Assembly: GCA_013339895.1 (NCBI GenBank)
Contig: JABACO010000005.1
Span: 372,001-436,000 of the forward strand
Direction of reading: 5' to 3'
DNA: 64,000 bases
From: Ephydatia muelleri
Taxonomy: Eukaryota > Porifera > Demospongiae > Spongillida > Spongillidae
Positions within the stretch are counted from its first letter, which is position 1. Every line of letters starts with the position of its first letter. Below the pieces are notes generated by a model. It saw only the letters and a program-made list of their open reading frames with translations. It did no database searches and was not told the origin of the DNA. Positions 11,801 through 22,077 of this stretch are shown piece after piece. A program made the position numbers and the translations under genes.

Positions 11801-11948
11801 GATGATGGGGATTATCATGGTGGTGCATAATGATGATAGTGATGATGGGGATTATCATGGTGGTGCATAATGATGATAGTGATGATGGGGATTATCATGG
11901 TGGTGCATAATGATGATAGTGATGATGGGGATTATCATGGTGGTGATG
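11801..11948. repeat. Minisatellite, 40-bp unit, about 3.7 copies
   Basis: Copies starting at 11801, 11841, 11881 and 11921 (GATGATGGGGATTATCATGG...) are essentially identical, so the expansion is recent. Confidence 0.95.
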
Positions 11949-12067
11949 CGTTGACATTGAACATGACAATGAGTGTGTTAGTCCCCATGCTATTTGTAAG
12001 TTTATTGGTCAGTGTCTTTTACTGAAAGCATCAACTTGCAACACTAATTCTTATATTTCCATTTCAG

Positions 12068-12826
12068 CCATATGCAAGCCTCATCAGAATGTAGAAAACA
12101 CCAATGTTGAAATAGGTAAGACATAAAAATATATACAATTTAAATTCTTCATTATACTAGCTGTATATATAGTATCAGATGCTACCAGCAGCAGATCAGT
12201 TTGTAAGTATGGTGGAAAACAAACGGGCATGCATGTAATGTATATTTAATACATGTTGCACTGAAATGCATTCAAGGTGAGGTCCTTTGTCCAGCCAAAG
12301 TACCAACTGAGATACAGAGTCCTTCCACCTGTATTGAGCTATTCAAGTAATAGTGTGGCACAAATATTGGGTGCACATTCGTTTGATTTTTGTTTATACC
12401 GGTATAGAGAGAAAGTGAGAGTGTCTGAATCACCAAGCAGAAAAAGATCACTGTCAGATGCAGAAATGGTATGTACAACACCATCAAGACGACTTCATTT
12501 AACACGGAGCTCTGAAGGTAGTAGACATACTAAAAACAAATAACCTGTTGCATAATTTTTTTTCCATACAATTTGTGAGACAATTTGTTGGAGAAGTCCA
12601 AACTGAAGGTTAGTGAAATTATATATTATAACCAAATTTCACTACATGCATATGTACAATTAGTATGGCATTGTGCCCTGTGAGGAAGTCAGTGATGAAT
12701 CTGATGATCGATGGTGGATACAGTGTGATAGATGTCTCGCATGGAGTGTGTGGATTACTTGAAAAACCAACACGGAAAAAGAAATGGTTCTGCCCCAATT
12801 GCATCACATTTAAGCCATTAAATTAA
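12068..12826 (+). pseudogene. Broken multi-exon gene ending in a PHD finger
   Basis: The last part encodes WWIQCDRCLAW (CxxC at 12724-12735) and KKKWFCPNC (12782-12802), the two ends of a PHD zinc finger. They are in different frames, with a break near 12750-12760 next to a GTGTGTGG run, and stop at 12826. Upstream, short exon-like pieces with fair splice sites read ICKPHQNVENTNVEI (12068-12115), EVLCPAKVPTEIQSPSTCIE (about 12275-12346), REKVRVSESPSRKRSLSDAE (about 12405-12466) and QFVGEVQTE (about 12581-12608). Phases do not all join cleanly. PHD fingers read histone tails; whether the source was a host gene or a transposon ORF is not clear. The frame break makes a pseudogene likely, although a sequencing slip in the GT run could mimic it. 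Confidence 0.45.
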
Positions 12827-12857
12827 TTGTCGACAGCTCTTTCATTCTTGTATACAA

Positions 12858-13142
12858 TCATTCTTTCATTCATTTATTCATTCATTCATTCATTCATTCA
12901 TTCATTCATTCATTCATTCATTCATTCATTCATTCATTCATTCATTCATTCATTCATTCATTCATTCATTCATTCATTCATTCATTCATTCATTCATTCA
13001 TTCATTCATTCATTCATTCATTCATTCATTCATGCATTCATTCATTCATTCATTCATTCATTCATTCATGCATTCATGCATTCATGCATTCATTCATTCA
13101 TTCATTCATTTATTCAGTCATTAATTAATTCATTCATTCATT
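12858..13142. repeat. (ATTC)n tetranucleotide microsatellite
   Basis: About 285 bp of TTCA/ATTC repeats with a few GCATTCAT variants near the 3' end. The open frame across it is a repeat artefact. Confidence 0.98.
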
Positions 13143-14047
13143 TACTGTGTGATGTGATTGCCATTTCGTTAAGGTTTTCGTTAAGGAGAGGCAATTATCA
13201 CAATTGTTGATATGAATTTGAATGCGTATTTACGTGCTTGCCAGCATGCATGTTGGAGGATCCTTCACTGTACCCCAACCTCCAAGTCTAGCGTATGAGC
13301 CACACCCTCGCGTTTTTCCCCCTACTGTGGTTCTACATTAGTTTTATTGCGGGTCTTATACTGAATGTTATACCTTATGCAGAGTTTTATGCATGAAGGG
13401 TTGCAGAAGGCCAGCGGGTCTGGCCTGACTGTCTGGCGTATTACGCAGGCCAATTAATTTTAAAAAAATTATTCATATTCGCTACGTCGATCAATAGTAG
13501 CTAGTCTGGGTACCTGATTGATTGTTTCTATATATAGCTTATGTCGATCGGCATTTTGATGGAATTGTCGCACATATAGTATACATGTACATGTATTGAA
13601 CGATATATTCACACGCAGTGACGTCAGAGCAAGGAACTGTACATTAGCTGACCGGGCACACATAACCAATGTACATGCATTAACGCAAACTTGACCATTA
13701 TAAAGCTACAAAAAATAAAAAGGAAGATGATCAAGGTCCAATTGCAGCTCTTCCTTAATTGCCAAAACACCATGCAGGAAAGGTCAACCAGAGTACGAGG
13801 TTAAATGGTTAGATTGAACTGCCGCACACAGCAGTAGATGTGTATGTGTGAAAAAAGATGGGAGTGATTTATAGTCTTTGGACACGCCCTGTTCCTTAAC
13901 GGTAATCATATTAACAAATGTAAAGTTATGGATTTAAAAAGGCAAGGGAGTAAAGATGATATCGGAGATCGGCAAAAATAATGCGCGCTAAAGGGAACTG
14001 AATGCTTTGATCCGGTTAATAACCAGCGGAGTTAGTAATCCCAACCT
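13143..14047. other. Non-coding stretch
   Basis: No ORF with protein-like composition, no RNA gene and no clear repeat structure seen. Confidence 0.5.
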
Positions 14048-14137
14048 TTTTTTTATTTTTGATCACAACAAATGCAAATAGCCCCCCCCCCCCCCCCCCC
14101 CCCCCCCCCACTTAGAAAGTTGTCTACGCCCCTGAGA
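14048..14137. repeat. Poly-C tract at a MITE-like end
   Basis: 28 C residues (14082-14109) are followed by ACTTAGAAAGTTGTCTACGC and CCCTGAG. The reverse complement (CTCAGGGGCGTAGAC) looks like a hAT-type terminal repeat followed by a G-run. The other end of the element was not found. Confidence 0.5.
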
Positions 14138-14448
14138 GGAGCCGATTCAATCCAGCCCCCTCATCCCCCCTACGGCACTGTGACTACATCCAGATATTCT
14201 GGTTTTTTAACTACGTACTTTAGCTGCACTGTAGCACAATGCTGAGTAAACCAAACCCGTCGTTCACTGAGCAGCTGCTGTTGTCACATCAGCTCATATT
14301 GCTAAGTGGGTGATTATCACCACACTGTATGCTGCAGTCTGATTGGTCTGCTGCAGCAGATCAATTAGCGGCTCTGAAATAGGCCCAATTCTCGTTCTGT
14401 TTGCATGTGCATGTACATAAGTATCAGATGGTTTGCCAGTAGAGAGCC

Positions 14449-14625
14449 ACGTGTGTGTGTGTGTGTGCATCTGTGTGTGTGTGTGTGCATCTGTGTGTGT
14501 GTGCGCGTGCGTGCGTGTGTGTGCGTGTGTGCATGCGTGTACGTGTGTGCGTGTGTGTGCGTGTGTGTGCGTGTGTGTGCGTTGTGTGTGTGTATGTGTG
14601 TATGTGTTTAAGTGTGTGTGTGTGT

Positions 14626-14674
<49 letters not shown>

Positions 14675-14690
14675 AGTGTGTGGTGTCTAC
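14449..14690. repeat. (TG)n-rich microsatellite
   Basis: An imperfect then perfect GT repeat. Apparent Cys/Val reading frames are artefacts. Confidence 0.98.
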
Positions 14691-14769
14691 GTGCACGTGT
14701 GTGTAATCTGCATGATATTTGAAAACAAATATTCAATCGGCCCATGTGTGTGCGCGCGCGTACACGTGA

Positions 14770-15440
14770 TATGATATATAGAAAGCCATCAAGCCTTCAG
14801 TCCCCCTTATCCCCTCTGATAGTCCCAACATGGGGGGGAAAAAACACTACATGACCTACGGATACGAGAAATTATGTCAACGAGTAATCATAAGCATCCA
14901 ATCAGTGCATGGTTGAGAATACAAGATGCATCACTGAACTACATTTTTAAGCACCTACCCTTATTGCAGCTAGCCCTTGTCGTCCAATAAGCTGTGTAGC
15001 CTTGGCAAGTAAGCCATTGTAATCAGGAAACATTGGAAGGGCCTCCCGAAATTAGTAAGGTGAATCCCGAAATTTGTTAATGGTACGAATTCCTTAGACT
15101 TGGAAGTCCAGCTCCAGTAGCCAATCCTGTGTTCATTCTGCACTATTTTGTGTGCCATTTGACTAGTTCCCAAGTACCACGAGGTCGCTTATTAATTACA
15201 GTGGTAATCGAAATACTGAGAAATCACTTTATGCCTTGCAAAAAATATTTTGAAGCAGTATCAGTGAACAATTTAAGCAAATGCAAACTTGAAACCTTAT
15301 TGCTGGTAGCGCTAAGCTTTAATATCTTCCGTTGTATAAAAAGATAGTAAAAATATTCACATGTACGCGCGCGCGTGATACGAGTGTAGGTAAATGTACG
15401 TGTGCGCACAATTTACATCATGATTTTAACATATAAATCA
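14770..15440. other. Non-coding stretch
   Basis: Nothing recognised. It ends at the transposase relic on the minus strand. Confidence 0.45.
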
Positions 15441-15449
15441 AGTTTAAAT

Positions 15450-16409
15450 TCAAAAGCTGCCAAAAAAATTTCTTCGACGATCATTGGCTTGTGAAAAGTC
15501 TTTCGCTACAGCCATTAAGTCTAACTCATCTGCTCGCTCCTTATGTCCATTTAATATCATTACATTGTTAAGTCTTTCCTGAGTCATGGTTGACCTTAGG
15601 TATGTTTTAATCCTTCTTAGAGTAGAAAAAGACCGTTCTGCTGTTGCTGTTGATACAGGAACTGTAAAATGTATTTTTATGAGCTTCACTACGTCTGAAA
15701 ACAGTGCTCATGATAATTCTGACCCCTTCAGGAGACCGGCTAGTGTTTTCAAATTAGTTATCTCTTTTAAGCATTTATACTCATCCATTTTTTTCATCTC
15801 TGCTACAAAATCAGGAATTAGGTTTAATTGCATTATCAATTTCTTACTGTCTATATCCTTAGTGTAAAATTGTAGTACAGAGTCTTTCATGCTAATATGT
15901 TCCTGTCCTTGTTGAAAGTTTGCTGCCTTCAGCAAAGTACTCTCAATGTCTAGTAGTAGCCCTAAGGAACCTTGGTCAAAACGCCGTGCAATTTCGCTTT
16001 TTATGATATCAATGACTTCAAAATACATCTGCCTATAATAGTCGTCAGGTGTTTGATGGAAGTGCGGGTCAGAATCACTGTCATACCGTCGAGGGGGACG
16101 CCTAATACGAGGAAGAGTTGGTGGTTCAGTAAAATTCTTTGACTCCTCCACAACTTGTTTATAAAAATAACAAAATGCTTCATCCGATCGATTCCGTTCG
16201 AAAAACCTTACCGCTACGGCGGCTTGACGAAGTGCCTCTTGCAAAGAAACATCCTTTGTTTGAAGAAAACAAGAAAGTTGCTCAGTAGCGGAAAAAATAA
16301 GGTGAGAAAGCTTAAATCCAAAATAAGTATCAAATGTATGAAGTTGAGCCAAAATTCCTCCTGCCTTGGCTCCGTATTCATCATGGCTCGTGCGATTGAT
16401 TTTTTCCAT
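15450..16409 (-). pseudogene. hAT transposase (TTF/ZMYM type), C-terminal half, frameshifted
   Basis: Read on the minus strand, a 233-residue piece (15708-16409) is followed in another frame by a 79-residue piece (15450-15689). The second piece holds the hAT dimerisation motif VSTATAERSFSTLRRIKTYL, with RLNNVMILNGHKE downstream. The first has the helical region typical of this group (EQLSCFLQTKDVSLQEALRQ; FNQ-like DYYRQMYFEVIDIIKSEI). The N-terminal zinc finger and the first catalytic residues are missing. The frame changes near 15700. The sequence upstream (16490-16565) is G/C-tract rich and ends CGCTTCCTACGCCTATG, resembling the terminal repeat of the small element at about 39108-39379. This is a dead fragment that once cut and pasted its element. 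Confidence 0.75.
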
Positions 16410-17023
16410 AGCTTGGGTAAGTGGTTCGTAGTTTTCTACAACTGACTCTATTTTAATATAATTTTATTCATAAATATGGGCAAAAAAAAGTGAGGGGGCT
16501 GAGCCCCCCCACCGTCCAAAGTGGGGGGGCTATAGCCCCCCCTGCCCCCCCGCTTCCTACGCCTATGCTTATAATTATCACTCGCTTGACAGAGTGAGAT
16601 CACGTGCTACAAAAGGTGCGGTTCATTGTACGCGAGTGACTTGCAATCGTTAATACGAGTGTTATTCACCATACAAACATAATGAAACTTTTTTTTCCAT
16701 CGCAGCGTACAAACAAACAAAAGCAAATAGTACGGTTAGCAAAATTGCTAAACTGCTTCTATAGACTTCCAATTAGGCTGAATGGGAAACCTGAAGATAT
16801 AAGAGATAAGAAAGAACTTTAAAGAACTTGTACATAATACATGAAACACTGTACAAACCTTGTAAAGGATCCTTTGCTATGGAACACAGCAGATGCTGTA
16901 AATGTTAAACCTCCACAATCGAACTGATGTGACCTTCGCCCCACATGTAGCTAGCTAGGCATCAAGGACAAAGATTTGAGAATGTGTGACTTGTAAAGTG
17001 GAGTACATAGATTAGTGTTGAGA
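16410..17023. other. Transposon end and flanking sequence
   Basis: Contains C/G tracts at 16490-16550 and the probable terminal repeat near 16550-16565. The rest to 17023 shows no gene. A short GGTTTCCCATTCAGCC stretch at about 16777-16796 (minus) was considered as a last DNMT3 exon and rejected. Confidence 0.4.
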
Positions 17024-17031
17024 CACACACA

Positions 17032-17076
<45 letters not shown>

Positions 17077-17090
17077 ACACACACACACTG
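17024..17090. repeat. (CA)n microsatellite
   Basis: Nearly perfect CA repeat. Confidence 0.97.
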
Positions 17091-17197
17091 GTTCCTTAAC
17101 CAATACATTACAAAAACTGGACACTTGGTGAGGCCATATCTTCTTACACCTAGTGCCCAGGCTATACCTGCCTATATCCTTGGTGCCCAGGCCATAC

Positions 17198-17681
17198 CTC
17201 TCTATCTCTGTGCACCAGAGAACATGTACTTGCTCCTCCCAATCCACCCGCACAGGGAATATGGCCTTCTTCGTCTGTTTGATAGAGTTCATCTTGGTTA
17301 TAATGGTGTCTAGCTTAATGAACTGCAATACAAGGAAGGGGAGGGGAGGGGGAAGGTATCTGAGGGGAGGGATAAGGTATCCCACCCTCTGCCCCTTTTC
17401 CACAGCCACCTTGACTGAATCAGGATCAATCTCCAAAGCATCTATCTCAATGCCGAGCTCTTTAAGCACCAGTAATCCTGAGGAGAAAGAAGGGAATCAG
17501 GTACCTCATGCACAAAGGTAGCCCAACCTCTCTCCCCTTAGGTATTTCCTCAACATCCCTTTCTCCTCCTCCTCCTCAATCATGATCCCAACTGACCTGT
17601 AGCAATGCCATCGAACAGGCCAAGCACTCAGATTGGTCTTCTGCTGTCTGCTGGGACGAGGGGACAAATGGGTGGAGGTTC
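17198..17681 (-). pseudogene. Relic of a DNMT3-like de novo DNA methyltransferase
   Basis: Three exon-like blocks on the minus strand match the DNMT3 catalytic domain in order. Block A (17681-17597) reads EPPPICPLVPADSRRPI, stop, VLGLFDGIAT, the SAM-binding motif I region. Block B (17477 to about 17393) reads GLLVLKELGIEIDALEIDPD and joins A in phase 1. Block C (17322-17198) reads LDTIITKMNSIKQTKKAIFP and ends LWCTEIER, the SNSIKQG and WCTEMER region near the C-terminus. The stop (TGA, 17628-17630) stands where the family has Arg, as expected of a CGA to TGA change. The segment between B and C should carry the PCN catalytic loop and ENV motif but is only about 70 bp and lacks them. The last exon (FGFP...) was not found. 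Hence a nonfunctional, internally deleted copy. Family identification comes from recognised motifs. Confidence 0.7.
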
Positions 17682-17709
17682 CTAGGGATGTTGGGTGTAA
17701 GAAAGGTTA

Positions 17710-17945
17710 CAGAGGGACATGTGTAGTGTGTGGAGGGACATGTGTAGTGTGGAGGGACATGTGTAGTGTGGAGGGACATGTGTAGTGTGTGGAGGGACAT
17801 GTATAGTGTGTGGAGGGACATGTGTAGTGTGTGGAGGGACATGTGTAGTGTGGAGGGACATGTGTAGTGTGGAGGAACATGTGTAGTGTGTGGAGGGACA
17901 TGTGTAGTGTGGAGGGACAGGTGTGGTGTGGCGGGACATGTGTAG
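17710..17945. repeat. Minisatellite, 19-21-bp unit
   Basis: About eleven copies of GGAGGGACATGTGTAGTGT, some with an extra GT. It lies within the upstream intron side of the DNMT3-like relic. Confidence 0.95.
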
Positions 17946-18930
17946 TGTGTACTAACCTTAAACAGATCAATCCCCCTCAATGGAAACATATCATGCATCG
18001 CCTATTAATCCCCATCGGAGAGGTGGCATCTATAAGAATACAATACATACATTATCAGAGAGTGTGCTAACACATACACGTGTACTAACCTTAAACAGAT
18101 CAATCTCCAACACATCAAGCATCACCAGTCGATCCCCATCGGAGAGGTGGCATCTATAAGAATACAATACATACATTATCAGAGAGTGTGTGCTAACACA
18201 TACACGTGTACTAACCTTAAACAGATCAATCTCCAACACATCAAGCATCACCAGTTGATCCCCATCGGAGAGGTGGGCATCTATAAGAATGCAACGCATA
18301 CATCATCTGAGGGTGTGTGCTAACACATACACGTGTACTAACCTTAAACAGATCAATCCGCATCAATGGGAACACATCAAGCGTCGCCAGTCGATCCCCA
18401 TCGGAGAGGTGGGCATCTATAAGAATGCAACACATACATTATCGGAGAGTGTGCTAACACAAACACATGTACTGACCTTAAACAGATCAATCCCCAACAC
18501 ATCAAGCATCACCACCATCAGAGAGGTGGGCATCTATAAGAATGCAACGCATGCATCATCTGAGGGTGTGTGCTAACACATACACGTGTACTAACCTTAA
18601 ACAGATCAATCCCCATCAATGGGAACATATCAAGCGTCGCCAGTCGATCCCCATCGGAGAGGTGGGCATCTATAAGAATGCAATACATACATTATCGGAG
18701 AGTGTGCTAACACAAACACATGTACTGACCTTAAACAGATCAATCTCCAACACATCAAGCATCACCAGTTGATCCCCATCGGAGAGGTGGGCATCTATAA
18801 GAAAGCAACGCATACATCATTTGAGGGTGTGTGCTAACACAACAGAACAAATCATCAATGGGAACACATCATGCATCGCCAGTCGATCCCCATCGGAGAG
18901 GTGGGCATCTATAAGAATGCAATACATATG
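17946..18930 (-). repeat. Tandem array of a ~125-bp unit with an exon-like core, 8 copies
   Basis: Each unit read on the minus strand has an acceptor-like TTCTTATAG, a core of 57-74 bp, and a donor-like AAG|GTTAGTAC. The common core reads DAHLSDGDRLATLDV... IDLFK. Core lengths are 73, 64, 65, 74, 57, 74 and 65 bp, in two length classes 9 bp apart. Copies 1 and 2 lack one G. The eighth copy (about 18838-18920) lacks the donor half. The array lies 5' of the DNMT3-like blocks on the same strand. It could be a duplicated exon of that gene, or a minisatellite that happens to contain splice-like words. No homology to a known domain was recognised. Confidence 0.75.
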
Positions 18931-18965
18931 GGTGTGTGTGCTAACACATACATGTGTACTGACTG

Positions 18966-19541
18966 ACACACACGTATATACGTGTGCAGCTCTCTTGCAT
19001 CTGCGACAACAAAAGGCAGCTCCAATATCACCATCAACGGAAAATAGGTGGGAGGCTAGTCGGGCGTAGAAGTCCGGCTAGGGGGAGGGGTACGAACTTC
19101 TTTATTAATACAGTACAGAGTTGACTGTATCGCACATGGCGATCACTACCTATCGGAAACAAAGTATTAACAGCTGACTTGTTACAGCGGACTTCAACTT
19201 GATATACACGCAGCTAAACTTATAAAATGACGTAAATGAGATATACGGTAAGCTGCATGAAAAATAAAGCGTGACTGTCACTCGCTTAGATTTTCACTCG
19301 ATAGAGGCGATTAGTGTTAATAATGCATTGAGTGCCTTTCACTCGAAAAATTTCACTCGTTTAAGTTCGAGTGACAAATGAGTGAAAATCGCTCTTTTTA
19401 TTTTTGCAGTGTAGAGTTTTCAGTGCTTTAATGCTTAATTACTTCTCATTATCGTGGCTATAATTATAAAACCAATGCATACAACAGCAAAATGGTCGAG
19501 GCCAGGCCAGTGAATGCACGTGTGTGTGCATGTGTGTGGAT

Positions 19542-19573
<32 letters not shown>

Positions 19574-19578
19574 TTAAC
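18966..19578. other. Non-coding, with a 29-G tract
   Basis: Several CACTCG words are clustered at 19270-19380, and 29 G residues run from 19542 to 19570. No gene supported. Confidence 0.5.
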
Positions 19579-19720
19579 TCACGCAAGGCTATACACCGGA
19601 AATCCAGCACTGAACTTTCTTTCAAAAAATATTCAGTTAGTAGCTTCGTGCAACCGCCCCATATTCAGAATAGTAAAATCGAAAACCCGGCCCGTACCAT
19701 CCTTGTTGCCATACTGAGCG
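19579..19720 (-). pseudogene. Second degraded copy of the C-terminus of the ORF at 19955-20154
   Basis: The minus strand contains AQYGNKDG and, after a stop, FFERKF...YSLA then a stop codon. These match the order QYGNK...LFERKLL...GLA of the neighbouring ORF. It is a diverged direct repeat of the same protein end, with an internal stop. Confidence 0.4.
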
Positions 19721-19954
19721 AATGCTCGTCTCGGAACGCACCTAAGCAAAAAAGGATATATTCTATTCTATATCGCTTCATGCATGCTCTTTACGATGTC
19801 GTTGTAGCCGGTCTTACTATATGCCATACTCAATGAGATATTGCCGATTGAATCTCCACCTGGTTAGGATAGTATGCACGATTTGCGGATGCATAAATAA
19901 ATGTATTATCTAAATGTTTGCTGCATGAAGTTGTCAAGCGGGTGTATATACAAA

Positions 19955-20154
19955 TTACGCAAGGCCGCATTGGAAGTCCAACAATTTCCTCTCGAACAAC
20001 ACTCCGTCAGTGACTACAACCGCCTCCCGTTGAATTTCATAAAAACGAATTGCCTTGTTGCCATACTGAGTGTAGTTATTTAATACGCTGCACTCTTTAC
20101 AACGAAGGGTGATTGTTGTGGCTGCGAGAACTCCAGAGTAGTACATAACGTCGG
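19955..20154 (-). pseudogene. 3' part of a cysteine-rich ORF split by the LTR element (KDZ-type CxC cluster?)
   Basis: The minus-strand reading VMYYSGVLAATTITLRCKEC ... QYGNKAIRFYEIQ ... LFERKLLDFQCGLA, stop, continues in the same frame as the piece at 25871-26195 once the retrotransposon and one GTCGG duplication are ignored. Together they show paired CxxC motifs (CECITCQRC; CKEC) and a spacing that resembles the cysteine clusters linked to KDZ transposases (Kyakuja/Dileera/Zisupton). That family assignment is my inference. The ORF was open when the LTR element inserted. Confidence 0.5.
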
Positions 20155-20283
20155 TGTAATATATTGTGCAATTGTAATATGTTAGCGCATGCGCGGAAAA
20201 ACAATGATCACTTTTTGAGTCAGTCACGCAGCGGGATGTTCACCTCTCTTGTAGCGGCTTAAACGAGTGGCTCAGACACTACA
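20155..20283 (+). repeat. 5' LTR (129 bp)
   Basis: Matches the 3' LTR apart from a 9-bp difference (TGTGTGGGT absent here). Contains GCGCATGCGC at 20185-20194. Confidence 0.95.
20185..20194. promoter_or_regulatory. NRF1-like palindrome in 5' LTR
   Basis: GCGCATGCGC, a perfect 10-bp palindrome matching the NRF1 consensus core. The copy in the 3' LTR is at 25772-25781. Confidence 0.4.
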
Positions 20284-20767
20284 TTTTTGGCGACGAGGGT
20301 AAAGTACAACTCTTTTGTTTGCTGTCACGAAATGGCGGTGAAACACGGGTTTTTGCCGGAGTTCGTGCCAGGGACAGAAGAGTGGGGGTCATACGTGGAG
20401 CGTGCTGAGCACTACTTTGTGGCGAATGGAGTCGACACACAGGAGACTCGACGCGCCGTTCTACTGAGTTCATGTGGAGCGCCGACGTATCGACTAATAC
20501 GAAATTTGTCGACACCACTTAAACCAGGTGAGAAAACCTATAAGGAGATTGTAGAGTTAGTGGCTAGCCACCTCCAACCAAAGCCTTCAGTTATTATGCA
20601 GCGGTTCAAATTTAATTCCCGTGTAAGGGGAGAAGGGGAGTCCATTGCGGATTTTGCAGCTGCTTTAAGACAATTGTCAGAACATTGTGCATTTGGTGAT
20701 ACTCTGCAGGACGTATCAAGAGACCGTTTAGTTTGCGGGGTGAAGGACGAGCGTATTCAGAGGCGCC

Positions 20768-22077
20768 GGGTATCTTTCGGAATTCCCCCCCACATTCCGT
20801 AAATTTCCGTACACTTCAATTATTCAATCAATCGATGTTTAACACCTCGTTTTAAGTATAAACACCTTGTAATCACTTATACTACAAAGGATATTGTTCC
20901 GCTATATGCCCAACAAGGTTACAGAATGCTGTTGGACCACCAAAGCGTCGTCTCCACATAAATTCAGGCAGATATGTTGGAAACAAATCTGCATTTCTTC
21001 CAGCGTGTTCTTCTCGTAGCATCCGTTTCCAAGATGCCCACATAGATTCAACATTCTGGGTGTGTGCCCCTGTTGCTGGGTCAACGAAATGCAGGGAGTG
21101 GTTAACGGTGTTATGCTGACATCCTGTTGTGGTAGCCAGCTGGGAGTAAGCTCGCCATTCGTCTGAATACACAATACTTCCAGGCCGAATGTAAGTTGAA
21201 ATAATGGGTAGCAGCGTTGCTGCATCCCGTTGCTGAACTTCCACAAGGAAACATTCACCAGTTCCTCGTTCAGTACCCCCAAAGACCCAGTGGCCATCAA
21301 CTGCGCGCCCTCTATTGTACTTTCGCCTCCCGAATTTGCTTTCGTCAATCTCGACTTCAACATTTACGCCACCAATAACTGCCGGATGATCTATAAAATA
21401 TTGCGCGCACACATCTCTAGCGAAGTTGTACCAGTCAACTGCAGTAGATGAAGAAATCTATATACAGGTGATGGTTATAAACCACACTTTGGTATCTAAA
21501 CTGAAGCATGTACCTCCACTTCTGCCATCATTTTGTTAAGTGGAGTCTTTGTTGACCACAAGTGCAAAATTCTTAGTATTTTTTTAATCTCCAGATTGCT
21601 GCCTATACCGCCAATATGAAGATGTTGTACATGACACAAAGATCATCAAAAGATATACCTTCAAAAAAAGTTCCCTTTCGTAACGACACTTCTTTGCGGC
21701 ACCCCCTACGCGGGCATCTCCACATCGCCCCTTCCTTCCCAGCCTTCCGTCTTTCCACAAGGTGCATACTTCTTCCGCAGGAGCATGTATGTTCAGATCT
21801 GAGCAGCTTTACTTTTTGGCACCACCCTACTGTAGCTTCTTCATTGCACGTTTCCTCACACAAGGCGCTGAATGACATAGGTCCCAACAAAGGTATCGGT
21901 AACGCAGCCTGAGCCATAACGCACGCTATACTCATCGGTTTGTGGCATCTTACAATATATAATGACCCTTATTCATATGGATTGTGGTATTGTTCATATT
22001 GTTAACAAGGTGTTAATGAGGTGGGGATGTAATGATTATAGCATACGGAATGTGGGGGGGAATTCCGAAAGATACCC
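20768..22077 (-). mobile_element. Merlin DNA transposon (IS1595/IS1016-related)
   Basis: Perfect 34-bp inverted repeats (20768-20801 and 22044-22077) begin GGGTATCTTTCGGAATTCCC. They are flanked by the 8-bp direct repeat GAGGCGCC (20760-20767 and 22078-22085). Length 1310 bp. Merlin elements are known for 8-9 bp duplications and an IS1595-type transposase, which this element carries. It sits inside gag of the LTR element, so it is the younger insertion. Confidence 0.95.
20882..21935 (-). pseudogene. Merlin transposase (DDE, IS1595 superfamily), one frameshift
   Basis: Minus-strand exon 1 region (21935 down to about 21600) has a zinc-binding N-terminus (CSCGRSMHL ... CPRRGC) and the SLRKGTFF motif. 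The catalytic part (21412-20882) shows VEIDESKFGRRKYNRG, the first Asp with its neighbour Glu, then YSDEWRAY with the second Asp, and HTQNVESMWASWK with the last acidic residue. A GT-AG intron between about 21514 and 21442 joins KMMAEVE to ISSSTAVDWYNF in frame. Between ILA and GSNLEIKKILRI (near 21610) the frame slips by one base, so the copy is probably inactive, or that base is a sequencing error. The product would excise and insert the element. Confidence 0.85.

Noticed and set aside
12827-13210. Open frame with FIHS repeats
   Set aside because: Pure translation of the ATTC microsatellite.
16770-16800. Last DNMT3 exon (GFP-like word after TATATCTTCAG)
   Set aside because: Only a three-residue match, then unrelated sequence and a stop.
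17946-18930. CRISPR-like array
   Set aside because: Whole ~125-bp units repeat without unique spacers, and the surroundings are clearly eukaryotic.
20882-21935. Bacterial IS1595 contamination
   Set aside because: Precise target duplication inside a eukaryotic retrotransposon and a likely intron fit a Merlin element instead.
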